31,204 nucleotides of DNA from Bacillota bacterium (GTDB lineage: Bacteria; Bacillota; Desulfotomaculia; Desulfotomaculales; JAJYZD01), in assembly GCA_021800315.1 (NCBI GenBank), contig JAJYZD010000007.1, positions 1 to 31,204 on the forward strand. Reading direction: 5' to 3'. Shown here in pieces: positions 15,965 through 24,166 of the stretch. Each line of letters starts with the position of its first letter. Within the stretch, counting starts at the first letter, position 1. Both the position numbers and the translations under genes were made by a program. The notes beneath the pieces are model-generated. The model made no database searches. It saw nothing but the letters and a program-made list of their open reading frames with translations, and was not told where the DNA came from.

Positions 15965-17128
15965 TCACCAGGCTTTTCGCCAAAGGCGGATCACGTCTTC
16001 GGCGGTCGGGCGGCGTGGATTCAGATTGATCATGACGTGGCCCAAAACATCGCGGACCAGATCGTCCGTTACTTCCTCGTCCACCCCCACATCCCTGAGC
16101 CGGAGGGGCAGGCCGATATCTTCCTGCAGTCGCCGTACGGCTCGAGCCCCCACCAGGGCCGCTTCCTCCGGGTTGAGAGATTCCACCCTTTGACCCAGGG
16201 CTTCGGCTATGGCCCGAAACTTCTCCGGCCGGGCCACAGCGTTGTATTCCATGACATGGGACAGAAAGAGGCCGACGGCCGTACCGTGGTTGACGTGAGC
16301 CTGTACCCCCAAAACAGCGGCCAGGGAGTGGGCCAGACCGAGCCTGGTCTGCGCAAAGGCCATCCCGGCCAGGAGGCTGCCCAGAGCCATTCCGGTCCGG
16401 GCCCCGATATCATGGCCGTCGGTCACGGCCCTTCCCAGACTGCTGCCGATCGTCCCGATGGCCCGCAGGGTCAGGGCGTCGGTCACCGGCTGGGCCAGGT
16501 TCGAAACGAGGGCTTCTATGGCGTGGCCTAGGGCATCCATACCGCTGGCCGCGGTGACCGGCGGCGGGCACGAGACCGTAAGCCGGGGATCGACCAGGGC
16601 CACCCCTGGTGCCAGGTGGGGACTGTTTACGGCTATTTTGGCCCGGCGTTCCCAATCCGACAGGACGGCGGCCGGAGAGACCTCGCTACCGGTCCCGGCA
16701 GTCGTGGGGACGGCCACCAGCGGCACGGTCAGTTCTCCCGGAACTTTGTTCACCCCCGCATAGTCGCGAGGGTCGCCACCGTAGTCCACCAACACGCGGA
16801 GGACCTTGGCCGTATCAATGGAACTTCCACCACCCAGAGCGACAACCAGACCACATCCCTGTTCCCCGGCGAACTCCGCCGCTCTGCGCACTGTTTCCAG
16901 ACCGGGCTCAGACTCCACCTCGTCGAAGATGACCGTTGAAAAACCGGTGGTCGCCAATAATTTCTCCATGTCGTCCACCAGACCGGACTGCCTGATACCC
17001 CGGTCGGTAAGAATCAATATTTTGGCCGCCCGGTATTCCCGGCAGATTTGCGGTAGCTGGGAAATGGCTCCCTCACCGAAAAATACGGCCGTTTTCAGGC
17101 GGAAGACGAAGGGTGCGATTTCAGTCAC
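15965..17128 (-). CDS. Iron-containing (group III) alcohol dehydrogenase
   Basis: NAD(P)-dependent, Fe-activated dehydrogenase (PF00465) interconverting an alcohol and an aldehyde or ketone in the cytosol; the family also includes maleylacetate reductases and 1,3-propanediol, lactaldehyde and hydroxyacid dehydrogenases. The 387-residue length is typical. The cofactor motif GGGSS spans 99-103. The four iron ligands are present: Asp198 and His202 (MDALGHAIE), His267 (LAHSLA) and His281 (VNHGTA). GTG at 17128 follows AAGGGGGT by about eight bases. It begins 53 bp after the nitrilase-like gene, which has the same AAGGGGGT ribosome site, so the two are likely co-expressed. Substrate not predictable. 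Confidence 0.93.
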   Translation of the reverse strand: MTEIAPFVFRLKTAVFFGEGAISQLPQICREYRAAKILILTDRGIRQSGLVDDMEKLLATTGFSTVIFDEVESEPGLETVRRAAEFAGEQGCGLVVALGGGSSIDTAKVLRVLVDYGGDPRDYAGVNKVPGELTVPLVAVPTTAGTGSEVSPAAVLSDWERRAKIAVNSPHLAPGVALVDPRLTVSCPPPVTAASGMDALGHAIEALVSNLAQPVTDALTLRAIGTIGSSLGRAVTDGHDIGARTGMALGSLLAGMAFAQTRLGLAHSLAAVLGVQAHVNHGTAVGLFLSHVMEYNAVARPEKFRAIAEALGQRVESLNPEEAALVGARAVRRLQEDIGLPLRLRDVGVDEEVTDDLVRDVLGHVMINLNPRRPTAEDVIRLWRKAW

Positions 17129-17181
17129 TAAAAATACCCCCTTGTACGAATGGCCTCCCCCGACCCGGCGGGAATCCCGGC

Positions 17182-18063
17182 TTAACGCTTTGGGAAGGAC
17201 CTGCGTCCGGTCCAGTTTTCTGTCGACCAGGTCAGCGGGGAATATAATTCCGGTCGCCGGGAATCGAACACGGACCGCACATGGGTGACGGGTTTCCCCG
17301 GACCCGGGGGAAGAACCACATGCTTTTGGCGTGCCAGCGCCAAATCCAATTCCGCATAGAGGACCGTTTCGTCTTTTTCGTTGGCTTGGGCCAGGATTTC
17401 CCCCTTAACACCGATAATTTCGCTTCGGCCGAGGAAACGAAAGCCTCGTTCCTCCCCCACACGACCCGAGGAGAGAACGAAAATCTGGTTTTCAATAGCC
17501 CTGGCCGGAAGCAGATATTCCACCGTCGTTGAAGCCGTGATCGGGAGGTTGGTGATGTGGACCAGCAGATCCGCACCCTGAAGGGCCAGGATCCGGGCCG
17601 CTTCCGGAAAACGGATATCGTAACAAATTAGCCCTCCCAGTTTTCCCATAGGAGTCTCAATAACCGAATAGGGTTCGCTTCCCGGGGTGACGAAGTTATC
17701 GACTCCCAGACCGGGTAGATGCGATTTCCGGTATCTCCCCGCAATGCCGCTGGGACCCACCACCAAGAGAGAATTATAAAGGTTCCCATCACCGGCTTCG
17801 ACAAACCCCACAACAACGTGGGAATGTGTTCGACGAGCCGCGTCAATAAGGGTTGCAGTCCATTCCTCCCCAACGATCAACGCCGAGGCCAGGGCTTCTT
17901 GCCGATCGCTGAAACAGTAGCCGGTTAAGGAGCATTCTGGAAACACAACCAGTTCGGCTCCTGCAGCAGACGCAACGTCAATGTACTCCAGAGTCTTACC
18001 CATATTACAGAACAGGTCGCCCAATTGGGGGTTGGTTTGTACCGAAGCCACCTTTACCTTCAA
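17182..18063 (-). CDS. Carbon-nitrogen hydrolase (nitrilase superfamily) amidase
   Basis: Cytosolic enzyme that hydrolyses a non-peptide C-N bond (amide, carbamoyl or nitrile) through a Glu-Lys-Cys triad. All three are present: Glu43 in FPECSLTGY, Lys113 in YRKSHLPG and Cys147 in LICYDIRFPE. The 293-residue length is normal, with ~25 extra C-terminal residues rich in Arg, Ser and Trp. TTG at 18063 follows GAAGGGGGT by nine to ten bases; no ATG fits the N-terminal strand KVKVASVQ. It sits between the arylsulfotransferase-like gene (75 bp upstream) and the iron alcohol dehydrogenase. The residues around the triad resemble omega-amidase/N-carbamoyl amidase branches more than aliphatic nitrilases; the substrate is unknown. 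Confidence 0.9.
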   Translation of the reverse strand: MKVKVASVQTNPQLGDLFCNMGKTLEYIDVASAAGAELVVFPECSLTGYCFSDRQEALASALIVGEEWTATLIDAARRTHSHVVVGFVEAGDGNLYNSLLVVGPSGIAGRYRKSHLPGLGVDNFVTPGSEPYSVIETPMGKLGGLICYDIRFPEAARILALQGADLLVHITNLPITASTTVEYLLPARAIENQIFVLSSGRVGEERGFRFLGRSEIIGVKGEILAQANEKDETVLYAELDLALARQKHVVLPPGPGKPVTHVRSVFDSRRPELYSPLTWSTENWTGRRSFPKR

Positions 18064-18102
18064 CGGATGTTACCCCCTTCGCTCAAAACAAGTGTTCGCC
18101 AA

Positions 18103-18120
18103 CCGGGGATAAAACCCCGG
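18103..18120 (-). repeat. Intercistronic hairpin after the arylsulfotransferase gene
   Basis: CCGGGG (18103-18108) and CCCCGG (18115-18120) pair across a six-base loop in the 75-bp gap between two co-directional genes. On the minus strand a TTGG, not a clean T-run, follows, so it is at best a partial terminator or processing site. Confidence 0.35.
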
Positions 18121-18138
18121 CGGGAACCCGGAGCCCGG

Positions 18139-19596
18139 TCATCTGATATCTCGTCCCAAGTCGCCTACCGTAGCCAAACATAAAGCATTGCCGGAACCAT
18201 GCTGGTAAGGAAGAACACCTTCCACCCCGGTTGTATTTTGGCAACCGGGAGGAGCACCACCGGGTACGCGAAATGTAGTGACATCAATGCGCTTAATCGG
18301 TGTTTCAACGGGAGTCTCCAGCTGCGGAACCCATTCGTACGGCGCGCGGTAGGCCCTGTAAACCATGTTCATTGATATCTCCTTAGCTTTATACGGGTTG
18401 ATGTATTCCCAAACGATATCGTGGTCAGGAGTAATTTCAATTAACCGCCCACCAGAGCCTTCAGTAATCAAAGTATTGCCATTGGGCAGTCTCTGGGCAC
18501 TGCTGATGAAAGGACTGTAAAAACGGTTTGAATCGAGTGGATGAACCAGGCCGGCTTCAATGGGAGTATATTTCCAAACGATCTCCAACGTGGTTGGGTC
18601 AACTTCCAGTACTCTGGAATAATCCCGCAAGGCATTATGAAAACCGGTTGGCGAACCAGGGTTTGGAACGCCATAACCGGCCCACCCTCCATTATCAAAT
18701 ATTAGTATGTTTCCTTCTCCGGGCAAACCACGGGGGATCATGTGAACATGGTGTTGCCCAATGATCCACCCCAATTTCTTAAGTTCCTTACTGGCGTTGT
18801 AGTCTGGGCCTACTTTCCAGACGATTTTGCCGTTACTTTTATCGACGATTGCCAAGATATTTGTTTCCCTTGCATCCCAGATTATATTATCGGGATGGAA
18901 ACGTTCATCACCCGCATCATACCATTTATTCGGACCAAGGACTGACATAGAGTTAATGTGCATCCAATCACCTATACCTCCCCCTGCTTTGCGCACATTG
19001 GGGTCACGGTACAGAATATTTTTGGCATCTTCGCTAAAACCTAATTCGTCAAAATGTTCATTACAGACCCATTCCCAAACAATGTTACCGTCCCTGGTTA
19101 CCTCTATGATAGCATCATCTAGAAGAAGCTTATCAGATATTTTGGGATTTCTCACGTCCTTATGACAAAGAATTAGCGTATTACCCTTATCAACATACGG
19201 ATCCATTCCCGGCACATAGTAGCCTACGGGGTTACCTTCCCGCTGAAAATCATGATGTTGTCTGGCCATCCATTGGGCATCTTCGCCGGGATCTTCGATA
19301 AACTCATATTGGTTAAACTTCCAAGCAATTTTGCCGTCCCAATCAACCTGAATCAAATCAATTTTGTCTTGTAAACCAAAGGCATTGTTCCTTTCACCAG
19401 TCGAACCCAAAACATACCCCCCAGGCAGCAACTTGTTCGGAAAACCATGAAGGTTCTTCCAAAGTTTAACCTCTGCGCCATTCATGTTGATTAGAAGTGC
19501 TCCCACGCCGGGAGCCTGATAAATAGTGTAACCGTTCCAGCATTGTTCCGGGTCGTAAATAGTAGCCCCGGTTGGATATATACTTGGATATGTCAT
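18139..19596 (-). CDS. Arylsulfotransferase (ASST) family protein without signal peptide
   Basis: Six-bladed beta-propeller protein of the aryl-sulfate sulfotransferase family (PF05935), which in E. coli AssT moves sulfuryl groups from one phenol ester to another through a sulfo-histidine. The 485 residues show repeated propeller strands ending in 'GKIVWK', 'GNIVWEW' or 'HDIVWEY' and the family's His-containing loops: RQHHDF (~110), DWMHINSMS (~210), GQHHVHMIP (~285) and the C-terminal RLPNGNTLITEGSGGRLIEI (~380). ATG 19596 follows GAAGAGGG. Unlike AssT, no signal peptide is present, so it should be cytosolic. The gene is visibly AT-richer than its neighbours. It heads a probable unit with the nitrilase-like and dehydrogenase genes. 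Some family members may have functions other than sulfotransfer. Confidence 0.85.
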   Translation of the reverse strand: MTYPSIYPTGATIYDPEQCWNGYTIYQAPGVGALLINMNGAEVKLWKNLHGFPNKLLPGGYVLGSTGERNNAFGLQDKIDLIQVDWDGKIAWKFNQYEFIEDPGEDAQWMARQHHDFQREGNPVGYYVPGMDPYVDKGNTLILCHKDVRNPKISDKLLLDDAIIEVTRDGNIVWEWVCNEHFDELGFSEDAKNILYRDPNVRKAGGGIGDWMHINSMSVLGPNKWYDAGDERFHPDNIIWDARETNILAIVDKSNGKIVWKVGPDYNASKELKKLGWIIGQHHVHMIPRGLPGEGNILIFDNGGWAGYGVPNPGSPTGFHNALRDYSRVLEVDPTTLEIVWKYTPIEAGLVHPLDSNRFYSPFISSAQRLPNGNTLITEGSGGRLIEITPDHDIVWEYINPYKAKEISMNMVYRAYRAPYEWVPQLETPVETPIKRIDVTTFRVPGGAPPGCQNTTGVEGVLPYQHGSGNALCLATVGDLGRDIR

Positions 19597-20111
19597 AAGT
19601 ACCCTCTTCCCGCTTTTAGTTATTTACCAGGTAAGGTAACAAAACCTCCCCCTACGTGACTACTTACGCAAGGCACTCCAAGTCCTTTCGCCTTCAGATC
19701 GGCAGGGCACCGGAAGCGGCCGAAGATGCAACGCCGACCCGCATAGCCGCCGGCACCGCCGGTCCGAAGGACTCGTACCGGTGCAACCGGCTACCGTACC
19801 CGTTCGTTTGCAGGAACAGGTTTTCGGCGGGCCCGTGCACCGTACAACCCTCCATGCCGTATGGGCCGGGATAGGCACCGGTTGCAAAGGTGACCCGGCG
19901 CACGGCGTCCCATGGAGGCGGAGTCGGGATACCCCGAAAAAGGAGCCTCTCTCTGCCGGCGATTTCAGGATGGGCCTCCCCCCCCCGGCCGGGAACCGCA
20001 CGACCAGCGACCGGAACCGTGAGTTTGTTGTCCGGTTGACTTCCGAAACACCAGGCCGCGGCCCGCTATGATCCTTTGGTCCGGTTGCAGTGACCGTTTA
20101 CAGGTCCCGGC
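19597..20111. other. Gap between the DASS transporter and ASST genes
   Basis: The minus-strand frame directly after the transporter stop (20114-20112) stays open for about 139 codons to TGA at 19694, but has no start with a ribosome site and no motif I recognise; GC-rich sequence alone could cause this. Close to the ASST gene, TTGTTA and TAAAAG about 18 bases apart on the minus strand could be a weak promoter, with a TTACC-A-GGTAA palindrome in the spacer. The rest shows nothing. Confidence 0.35.
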
Positions 20112-21596
20112 TTACAACCACAATGGTATCGCCCACGACCACCAGACTACGGCCAGGAACGGAACCAAGACGAGAGTTGCCAGAGTGATCAGGGCGCCGA
20201 TTTTGAGGACATCCCTCATTTCCAGGTATCCCAGCGAATAGATGATAAGGATAGGTGCCGCTTGGTAGGGCAGGAGAAAACCCAGCGAAGCCGCCAGAAC
20301 CACCCAGGCGACCCATACCTGGCTCAGATGATGAATAGCCGCATACTTGAGGAAGATCGGCATAACGGAAGCGACGAAGGAGGTGACGTCACTCAGGCCG
20401 AGGTGCAACACCTGGACTAAAGCCGTCAGGCCCAGAGCGGCGGTGTAGCCTTGTCCCGGGATGGCAAAATGGGTATCCAGGAACCGGACGGCCGAATCGG
20501 TGAGGGCCACATGCTTCATCACCGCGGCAATCGAGAGCACCGCCCCCAGGAAGAAAACGTGCATCAGGTTAAGCCGTTGTCGGACGTCTCCCATGGACAG
20601 CACGCGGACACCGGGAACAAACAGGGCCGTCACGGCCAGAACACCGACCCATGCCGGATTGAGGTTGGTCCAGGCACTCGTGGCCCAAAGCAGCAGGACC
20701 ACGGCAAAGCAGACCGCCATCTTTTTCTCGTCCGCGCTAACGGGGCCGAGGCGTCGCTGCTCCTCCTCGAGCCGCCGCAGGTCCAGCCGGGTTTGGCGAA
20801 CGGGCGCGTAAAGGACAAACGGAATGACGAAGGCAATCAGAGTGTTGAGGAAGAGGGCCGGTATGGACCACATGAGAAAGAAATGACCCCAGGACACATG
20901 AATCCCTTGCCGGGCCAAAAGCCCCACCGCGACAAGGTTCGGCTCGATGCTCGTCATGACCATCATCATGATGGATTGGCTGGCGAGGAACATTGTCGTC
21001 ATCAGGAACTTCGAGATCCGGTCCGTGGTGCCGGCATGAAACGCTTCGACCAAGCCCATTGTGACGGGGATCAGCACCGCGACCCGGGCGACGACGGTGG
21101 GCAGCACGAAGGTCAGCACCGCTCCCGTGAATACGAAACTGACCACGACGCGAAAAGGCGTGTCGGCACGAAAACGGATGATCGCCCAGTAGGCCAGCCG
21201 CCTGGCCAGGCCGGTTTTGTCCACCGCCACGCCAAGGAGCAGTCCTGCCAGGATGAGCCAGAGCACCGGGGCCGTCATTCCGGCGAATGCTACGTTCGGC
21301 GGTGCCACCTTAAGCAACGGCAGGAGCACCATGAAGAGGAGTCCCGCCACGGCGGCAGGAACCACCTCTGTGATCCACAGTCCTATGGTGAGCGCTAGGA
21401 CTGCGAAACCATGTTCAGCCAGGGGTGATAAGTCGGGCAGCCGGTAGAACCAGATTAATACCCCGACCAGAACTACGGCGGCGCACTCGATGGCAACGAT
21501 GGTTCCCGCCTTCTGCGGGCGCCCGCCTTCTTTCCATGCCATCTCCTGCGACGAACCCGACTTGTTTTCTGTTCCTCCATCCTCTATCTCTTGCAC
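20112..21596 (-). CDS. DASS/SLC13-family anion transporter, copy 1
   Basis: Cytoplasmic-membrane carrier for di-/tricarboxylates, sulfate or related anions; about 494 residues with 11-13 hydrophobic segments. It shares long blocks with the protein at 24167, such as 'GMTAPVLWLILAGLLLG' and 'DKTGLARRLAYW', and both end in a WWSW...IP motif. In the family's usual PSNTAR substrate/sodium motif, SNT is replaced by TVV (PTVVAR, about residue 168). The second, C-terminal half-site reads LSDVTSFVASVMPI. GTG at 21596 is chosen because AGGAGG lies ten bases before it; an ATG at 21605 abuts the same site. It is separated from the MFS gene upstream by ~260 bp. Substrate unknown; an organic anion used by the neighbouring enzymes is likely. 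Confidence 0.87.
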   Translation of the reverse strand: MQEIEDGGTENKSGSSQEMAWKEGGRPQKAGTIVAIECAAVVLVGVLIWFYRLPDLSPLAEHGFAVLALTIGLWITEVVPAAVAGLLFMVLLPLLKVAPPNVAFAGMTAPVLWLILAGLLLGVAVDKTGLARRLAYWAIIRFRADTPFRVVVSFVFTGAVLTFVLPTVVARVAVLIPVTMGLVEAFHAGTTDRISKFLMTTMFLASQSIMMMVMTSIEPNLVAVGLLARQGIHVSWGHFFLMWSIPALFLNTLIAFVIPFVLYAPVRQTRLDLRRLEEEQRRLGPVSADEKKMAVCFAVVLLLWATSAWTNLNPAWVGVLAVTALFVPGVRVLSMGDVRQRLNLMHVFFLGAVLSIAAVMKHVALTDSAVRFLDTHFAIPGQGYTAALGLTALVQVLHLGLSDVTSFVASVMPIFLKYAAIHHLSQVWVAWVVLAASLGFLLPYQAAPILIIYSLGYLEMRDVLKIGALITLATLVLVPFLAVVWWSWAIPLWL

Positions 21597-21761
21597 GTTT
21601 TCCATCCCTCCTACCCCAAAGCAACGTATTTTTAAAGATCATCCATCCGCCTCCGCCAGACCGATCCCAGCAACATAAGCAAATATCCGGATTGACCAGC
21701 ATTCATGCAGTAGAAGGAAGCCGCTTCCGGATAGCATACGGCGTGGCGCTTACACGTCGCC

Positions 21762-21777
21762 CCCGCCATCCGGCGGG
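21762..21777 (-). repeat. Hairpin downstream of the ACS-type MFS gene
   Basis: CCCGCC (21762-21767) and GGCGGG (21772-21777) with loop ATCC lie ~80 bp past the MFS stop; a 13-bp palindrome GGAAGCCGCTTCC follows at 21716-21728. No T-run is present, so terminator function is uncertain. The rest of the 21606-21855 gap shows no gene. Confidence 0.3.
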
Positions 21778-21855
21778 CAACGATGACTTGTCCCGCGGGG
21801 CCGGATCAATTTTACCTTGATGCCAACCCGCCGCGCCTTGTATTGAAGACGTAAC

Positions 21856-23088
21856 TTATGCCCTTGATTCCGCCGGTCCCAGCCTGACCATGGCAACGAG
21901 GACGGCTCCCAGAACGAGGCTCAGGATCATGAAGAGAAAACCGGTGTGGAAACTCTTGGTAGTTTGAACTAATAGCCCTATAGTGAGCGGCGCTATGAAA
22001 CCGCCAATATTTCCGGCCAAATTGATTAAGGCTGCGGATACTCCCGTCACTTTTTCCGGTAACAGGGACATGCCCAGCGACCAGAAAGGCCCGTAACTCA
22101 TGTACATAAAAAAGCCGGCCAGGGTGAGAAAGACTACAGACATATCGGGAGTTACCGCCTGGAAAGCCAACAACATCGAAACCCCGGTCAAAAGGTACGA
22201 AACAGCGATTATCCCCCGCGGCCAGGCCAGCCGATCCGCAAGCCATCCCCCGCTAAGGCTTCCGGCAAAACCAGCCAGATAGGGAATGCTGGCATTAAAC
22301 CCCATTTTGATCACCGTCATATGCCTGGCAGTGATCAGGTACGTAGGAAGCCACATGATAAACCCCCAAAAGGCAATATTGAACAAAAAGTATATTACTG
22401 CCAGCACCCATAAGTTGCCATGACCGAAGACATCCCGGTAAGGACGGTCCATTTTCCCCTGTTGCGCCACTTTTCCCGCTTCTATTTCGCCGATCTCCTT
22501 CGCAGAAATCCAGGGGGTCTCCCGTGGTTCATCCCGTATTCCTAAAAACACCAGCAGGGCGGCGACGGAACACGGAAACAGCAGGAAGAAAAAGGCCGAA
22601 GACCAGCCGAACCGGCTCATTAGATAAACCATCACGATCGGCATTACGCCCGGACCCAGGGCGATCGCCGACAAGACGACTCCCGAGGCACGGGAACGTT
22701 CTTTCAGGGGAAACCAATTGGCCAAAGTCTTCATAACGGCGGGTATTTCAGCCTGGGCACCGGCTCCCGAAAGAAAAAGGACCAGCCAAAGCGCGCCGAA
22801 GGACCTCACGGTCCCGATCAGGGCGGTAGACACGGCATACCATAGCAGCGCAGCCACCAGGGTTCTCCGGGGCCCCAGACGGTCCACAATATAACCGCCG
22901 GGAATCTGCATCAAAACATAGCCCAGGAAAAAGGCGCTGAAAGCGGCTCCGGCCAGCGCAGGGGTCAAATGGAGCGACTTGCCGATGAGCGGCATACCAA
23001 CCGAGATACTCGTCCTGTTAATGGCGGAAAACAAAAGGCCGGTGAAAAGAACTACGGGAATCCAATAACGGTATCGTCGGCTATTCAT
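21856..23088 (-). CDS. MFS transporter, anion:cation symporter (ACS)-like
   Basis: Twelve-helix secondary carrier of 410 residues. The N-terminal half contains INRTSISVGMPLIG, AFSAFFLGYVLMQIPGGYIVD and DRLGPRRTL, the typical pattern of the ACS branch that carries sugar acids (galactonate, glucarate, hexuronate), phthalate-type or other carboxylates with protons. ATG 23088 is chosen because AAGGAGG precedes it by nine bases; upstream in-frame starts would run into the preceding gene. It begins 20 bp after the UroD-type gene stop and is surely co-transcribed with it. Import of an organic acid for the island's enzymes is the likely role. Confidence 0.9.
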   Translation of the reverse strand: MNSRRYRYWIPVVLFTGLLFSAINRTSISVGMPLIGKSLHLTPALAGAAFSAFFLGYVLMQIPGGYIVDRLGPRRTLVAALLWYAVSTALIGTVRSFGALWLVLFLSGAGAQAEIPAVMKTLANWFPLKERSRASGVVLSAIALGPGVMPIVMVYLMSRFGWSSAFFFLLFPCSVAALLVFLGIRDEPRETPWISAKEIGEIEAGKVAQQGKMDRPYRDVFGHGNLWVLAVIYFLFNIAFWGFIMWLPTYLITARHMTVIKMGFNASIPYLAGFAGSLSGGWLADRLAWPRGIIAVSYLLTGVSMLLAFQAVTPDMSVVFLTLAGFFMYMSYGPFWSLGMSLLPEKVTGVSAALINLAGNIGGFIAPLTIGLLVQTTKSFHTGFLFMILSLVLGAVLVAMVRLGPAESRA

Positions 23089-23108
23089 CAACCGGCGCCT
23101 CCTTAGCA

Positions 23109-24104
23109 TTAATTGGCCGCCTTCACCAGGGCCCGCAAATTCTCCAGGGGCGTCCCGGGAGGCAGACCACAATCCCCGCTGAGTAAAAAGCCTCTTCCCT
23201 GAACATCCAGGATATTATTGCGGGCCTCCTCCAGAACATCCTCCGGGGTGGAAAGAAGGAGGGTCTTGACCGTCTGCACTTTGCCCATGAGGGCTACCTC
23301 CGGGTAAGTATTCCGTACCAGGGCCAGGTCCTCCTTATCAAGATGCCAGACGGCCGCCTCTTCCCGGCTCACCAGGTCGAGACGGTCCCCCCAGTTTCCG
23401 CACAAGTGCAGGATGACGGTGATCCCCTCCTCCCGCAGCTTGTGCAGTACACGCTTGTGATAAGGATGAACGAACCGTTCATAGGATTTTCGGGACATGA
23501 CATCCTGATTTGCCGAAGGGACGGGCGTCCAGAGAAGATCCGCCCCGGCTTCACGCAAACCCCGCGCCAGTCTGAGGACGGGCTCCACCAGTAATTCCAT
23601 CAGGAAGAGAACCTCCTCGGGCCGGCGCAAAAGGTCCCGGTAGAGATCGGACGCTCCGCGGATATCCGTAGCCGTCATAAAGGGCAGGCGAAACGGGGCC
23701 ACGACGGGAATTTCCCGGTTGTTCCCGCTGAGCATGGACACGATCCGGCATAGTCCGGCAAACCACGGACTGGCCTCGGGATTGATCGCCGCCAGTCCGT
23801 GGACCTGCCCGATATCGGAGAGGACGTGTTTGACGAAATGGGGAGGATTGTCCTCCGGGATCACCATTTCGGAACCGGCCGCGCAGGCCGCCACGTCGAT
23901 GCCCGACAATCCCCACAAAGCGTCGTATCCCAGTTCTTTTTGCAAATCGATCTGGGAATGAACATACAGGGCTGGATCGGCGATGGCATCGGAGAGCCGG
24001 TATCCCTTTGCCCGGACCCCCACCGCCCTGGTGAGCGGCAGGACCGGAACCCGGTCGCACGGCAAGCCCTTGACCGCTTGCAAAACCCTTTCCTTCGAGG
24101 TCAT
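23109..24104 (-). CDS. Uroporphyrinogen decarboxylase-family (MtaA/CmuA-like) methyltransferase
   Basis: Member of the UroD superfamily (PF01208). The N-terminus MTSKERVLQAVKGLPCDRVPV is characteristic. The zinc-binding residues of corrinoid-linked methyltransferases are present: His233 and Cys235 (LHLCGNW) and Cys312 (SGDCGLPPGTP), numbered for 331 residues. This argues for methyl transfer between a corrinoid protein and a thiol or pterin rather than haem synthesis. ATG 24104 follows AGGCGGGG by 11 bases; an earlier ATG at 24131 lacks a ribosome site. No corrinoid-binding protein or reactivase is visible nearby, so its partner must be elsewhere. It lies 62 bp after the DASS gene and 20 bp before the MFS gene. 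Confidence 0.88.
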   Translation of the reverse strand: MTSKERVLQAVKGLPCDRVPVLPLTRAVGVRAKGYRLSDAIADPALYVHSQIDLQKELGYDALWGLSGIDVAACAAGSEMVIPEDNPPHFVKHVLSDIGQVHGLAAINPEASPWFAGLCRIVSMLSGNNREIPVVAPFRLPFMTATDIRGASDLYRDLLRRPEEVLFLMELLVEPVLRLARGLREAGADLLWTPVPSANQDVMSRKSYERFVHPYHKRVLHKLREEGITVILHLCGNWGDRLDLVSREEAAVWHLDKEDLALVRNTYPEVALMGKVQTVKTLLLSTPEDVLEEARNNILDVQGRGFLLSGDCGLPPGTPLENLRALVKAAN

Positions 24105-24166
24105 CAGATGTATTACCCCGCCTTCACGCATGTTTCCGCACGATCTTCAACCCGGAAGACAAACAC

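Noticed and set aside
15633..15983. Minus-strand frame of 116 codons after the dehydrogenase
   Set aside because: Pro/Arg/Ser-rich composition without motif, no ribosome site, overlaps the dehydrogenase end in another frame.
19694..20111. Open frame continuing for ~139 codons after the DASS copy 1 stop
   Set aside because: The transporter already ends at the family's normal C-terminal WWSW motif; the extension has no start, no ribosome site and no recognisable family, and GC-rich DNA favours chance open frames.
20451..21398. Long plus-strand frame opposite DASS copy 1 (and a similar one at 24284-25180)
   Set aside because: Both are His/Gln/Asp-rich mirror translations typical of the antisense of hydrophobic membrane-protein genes.
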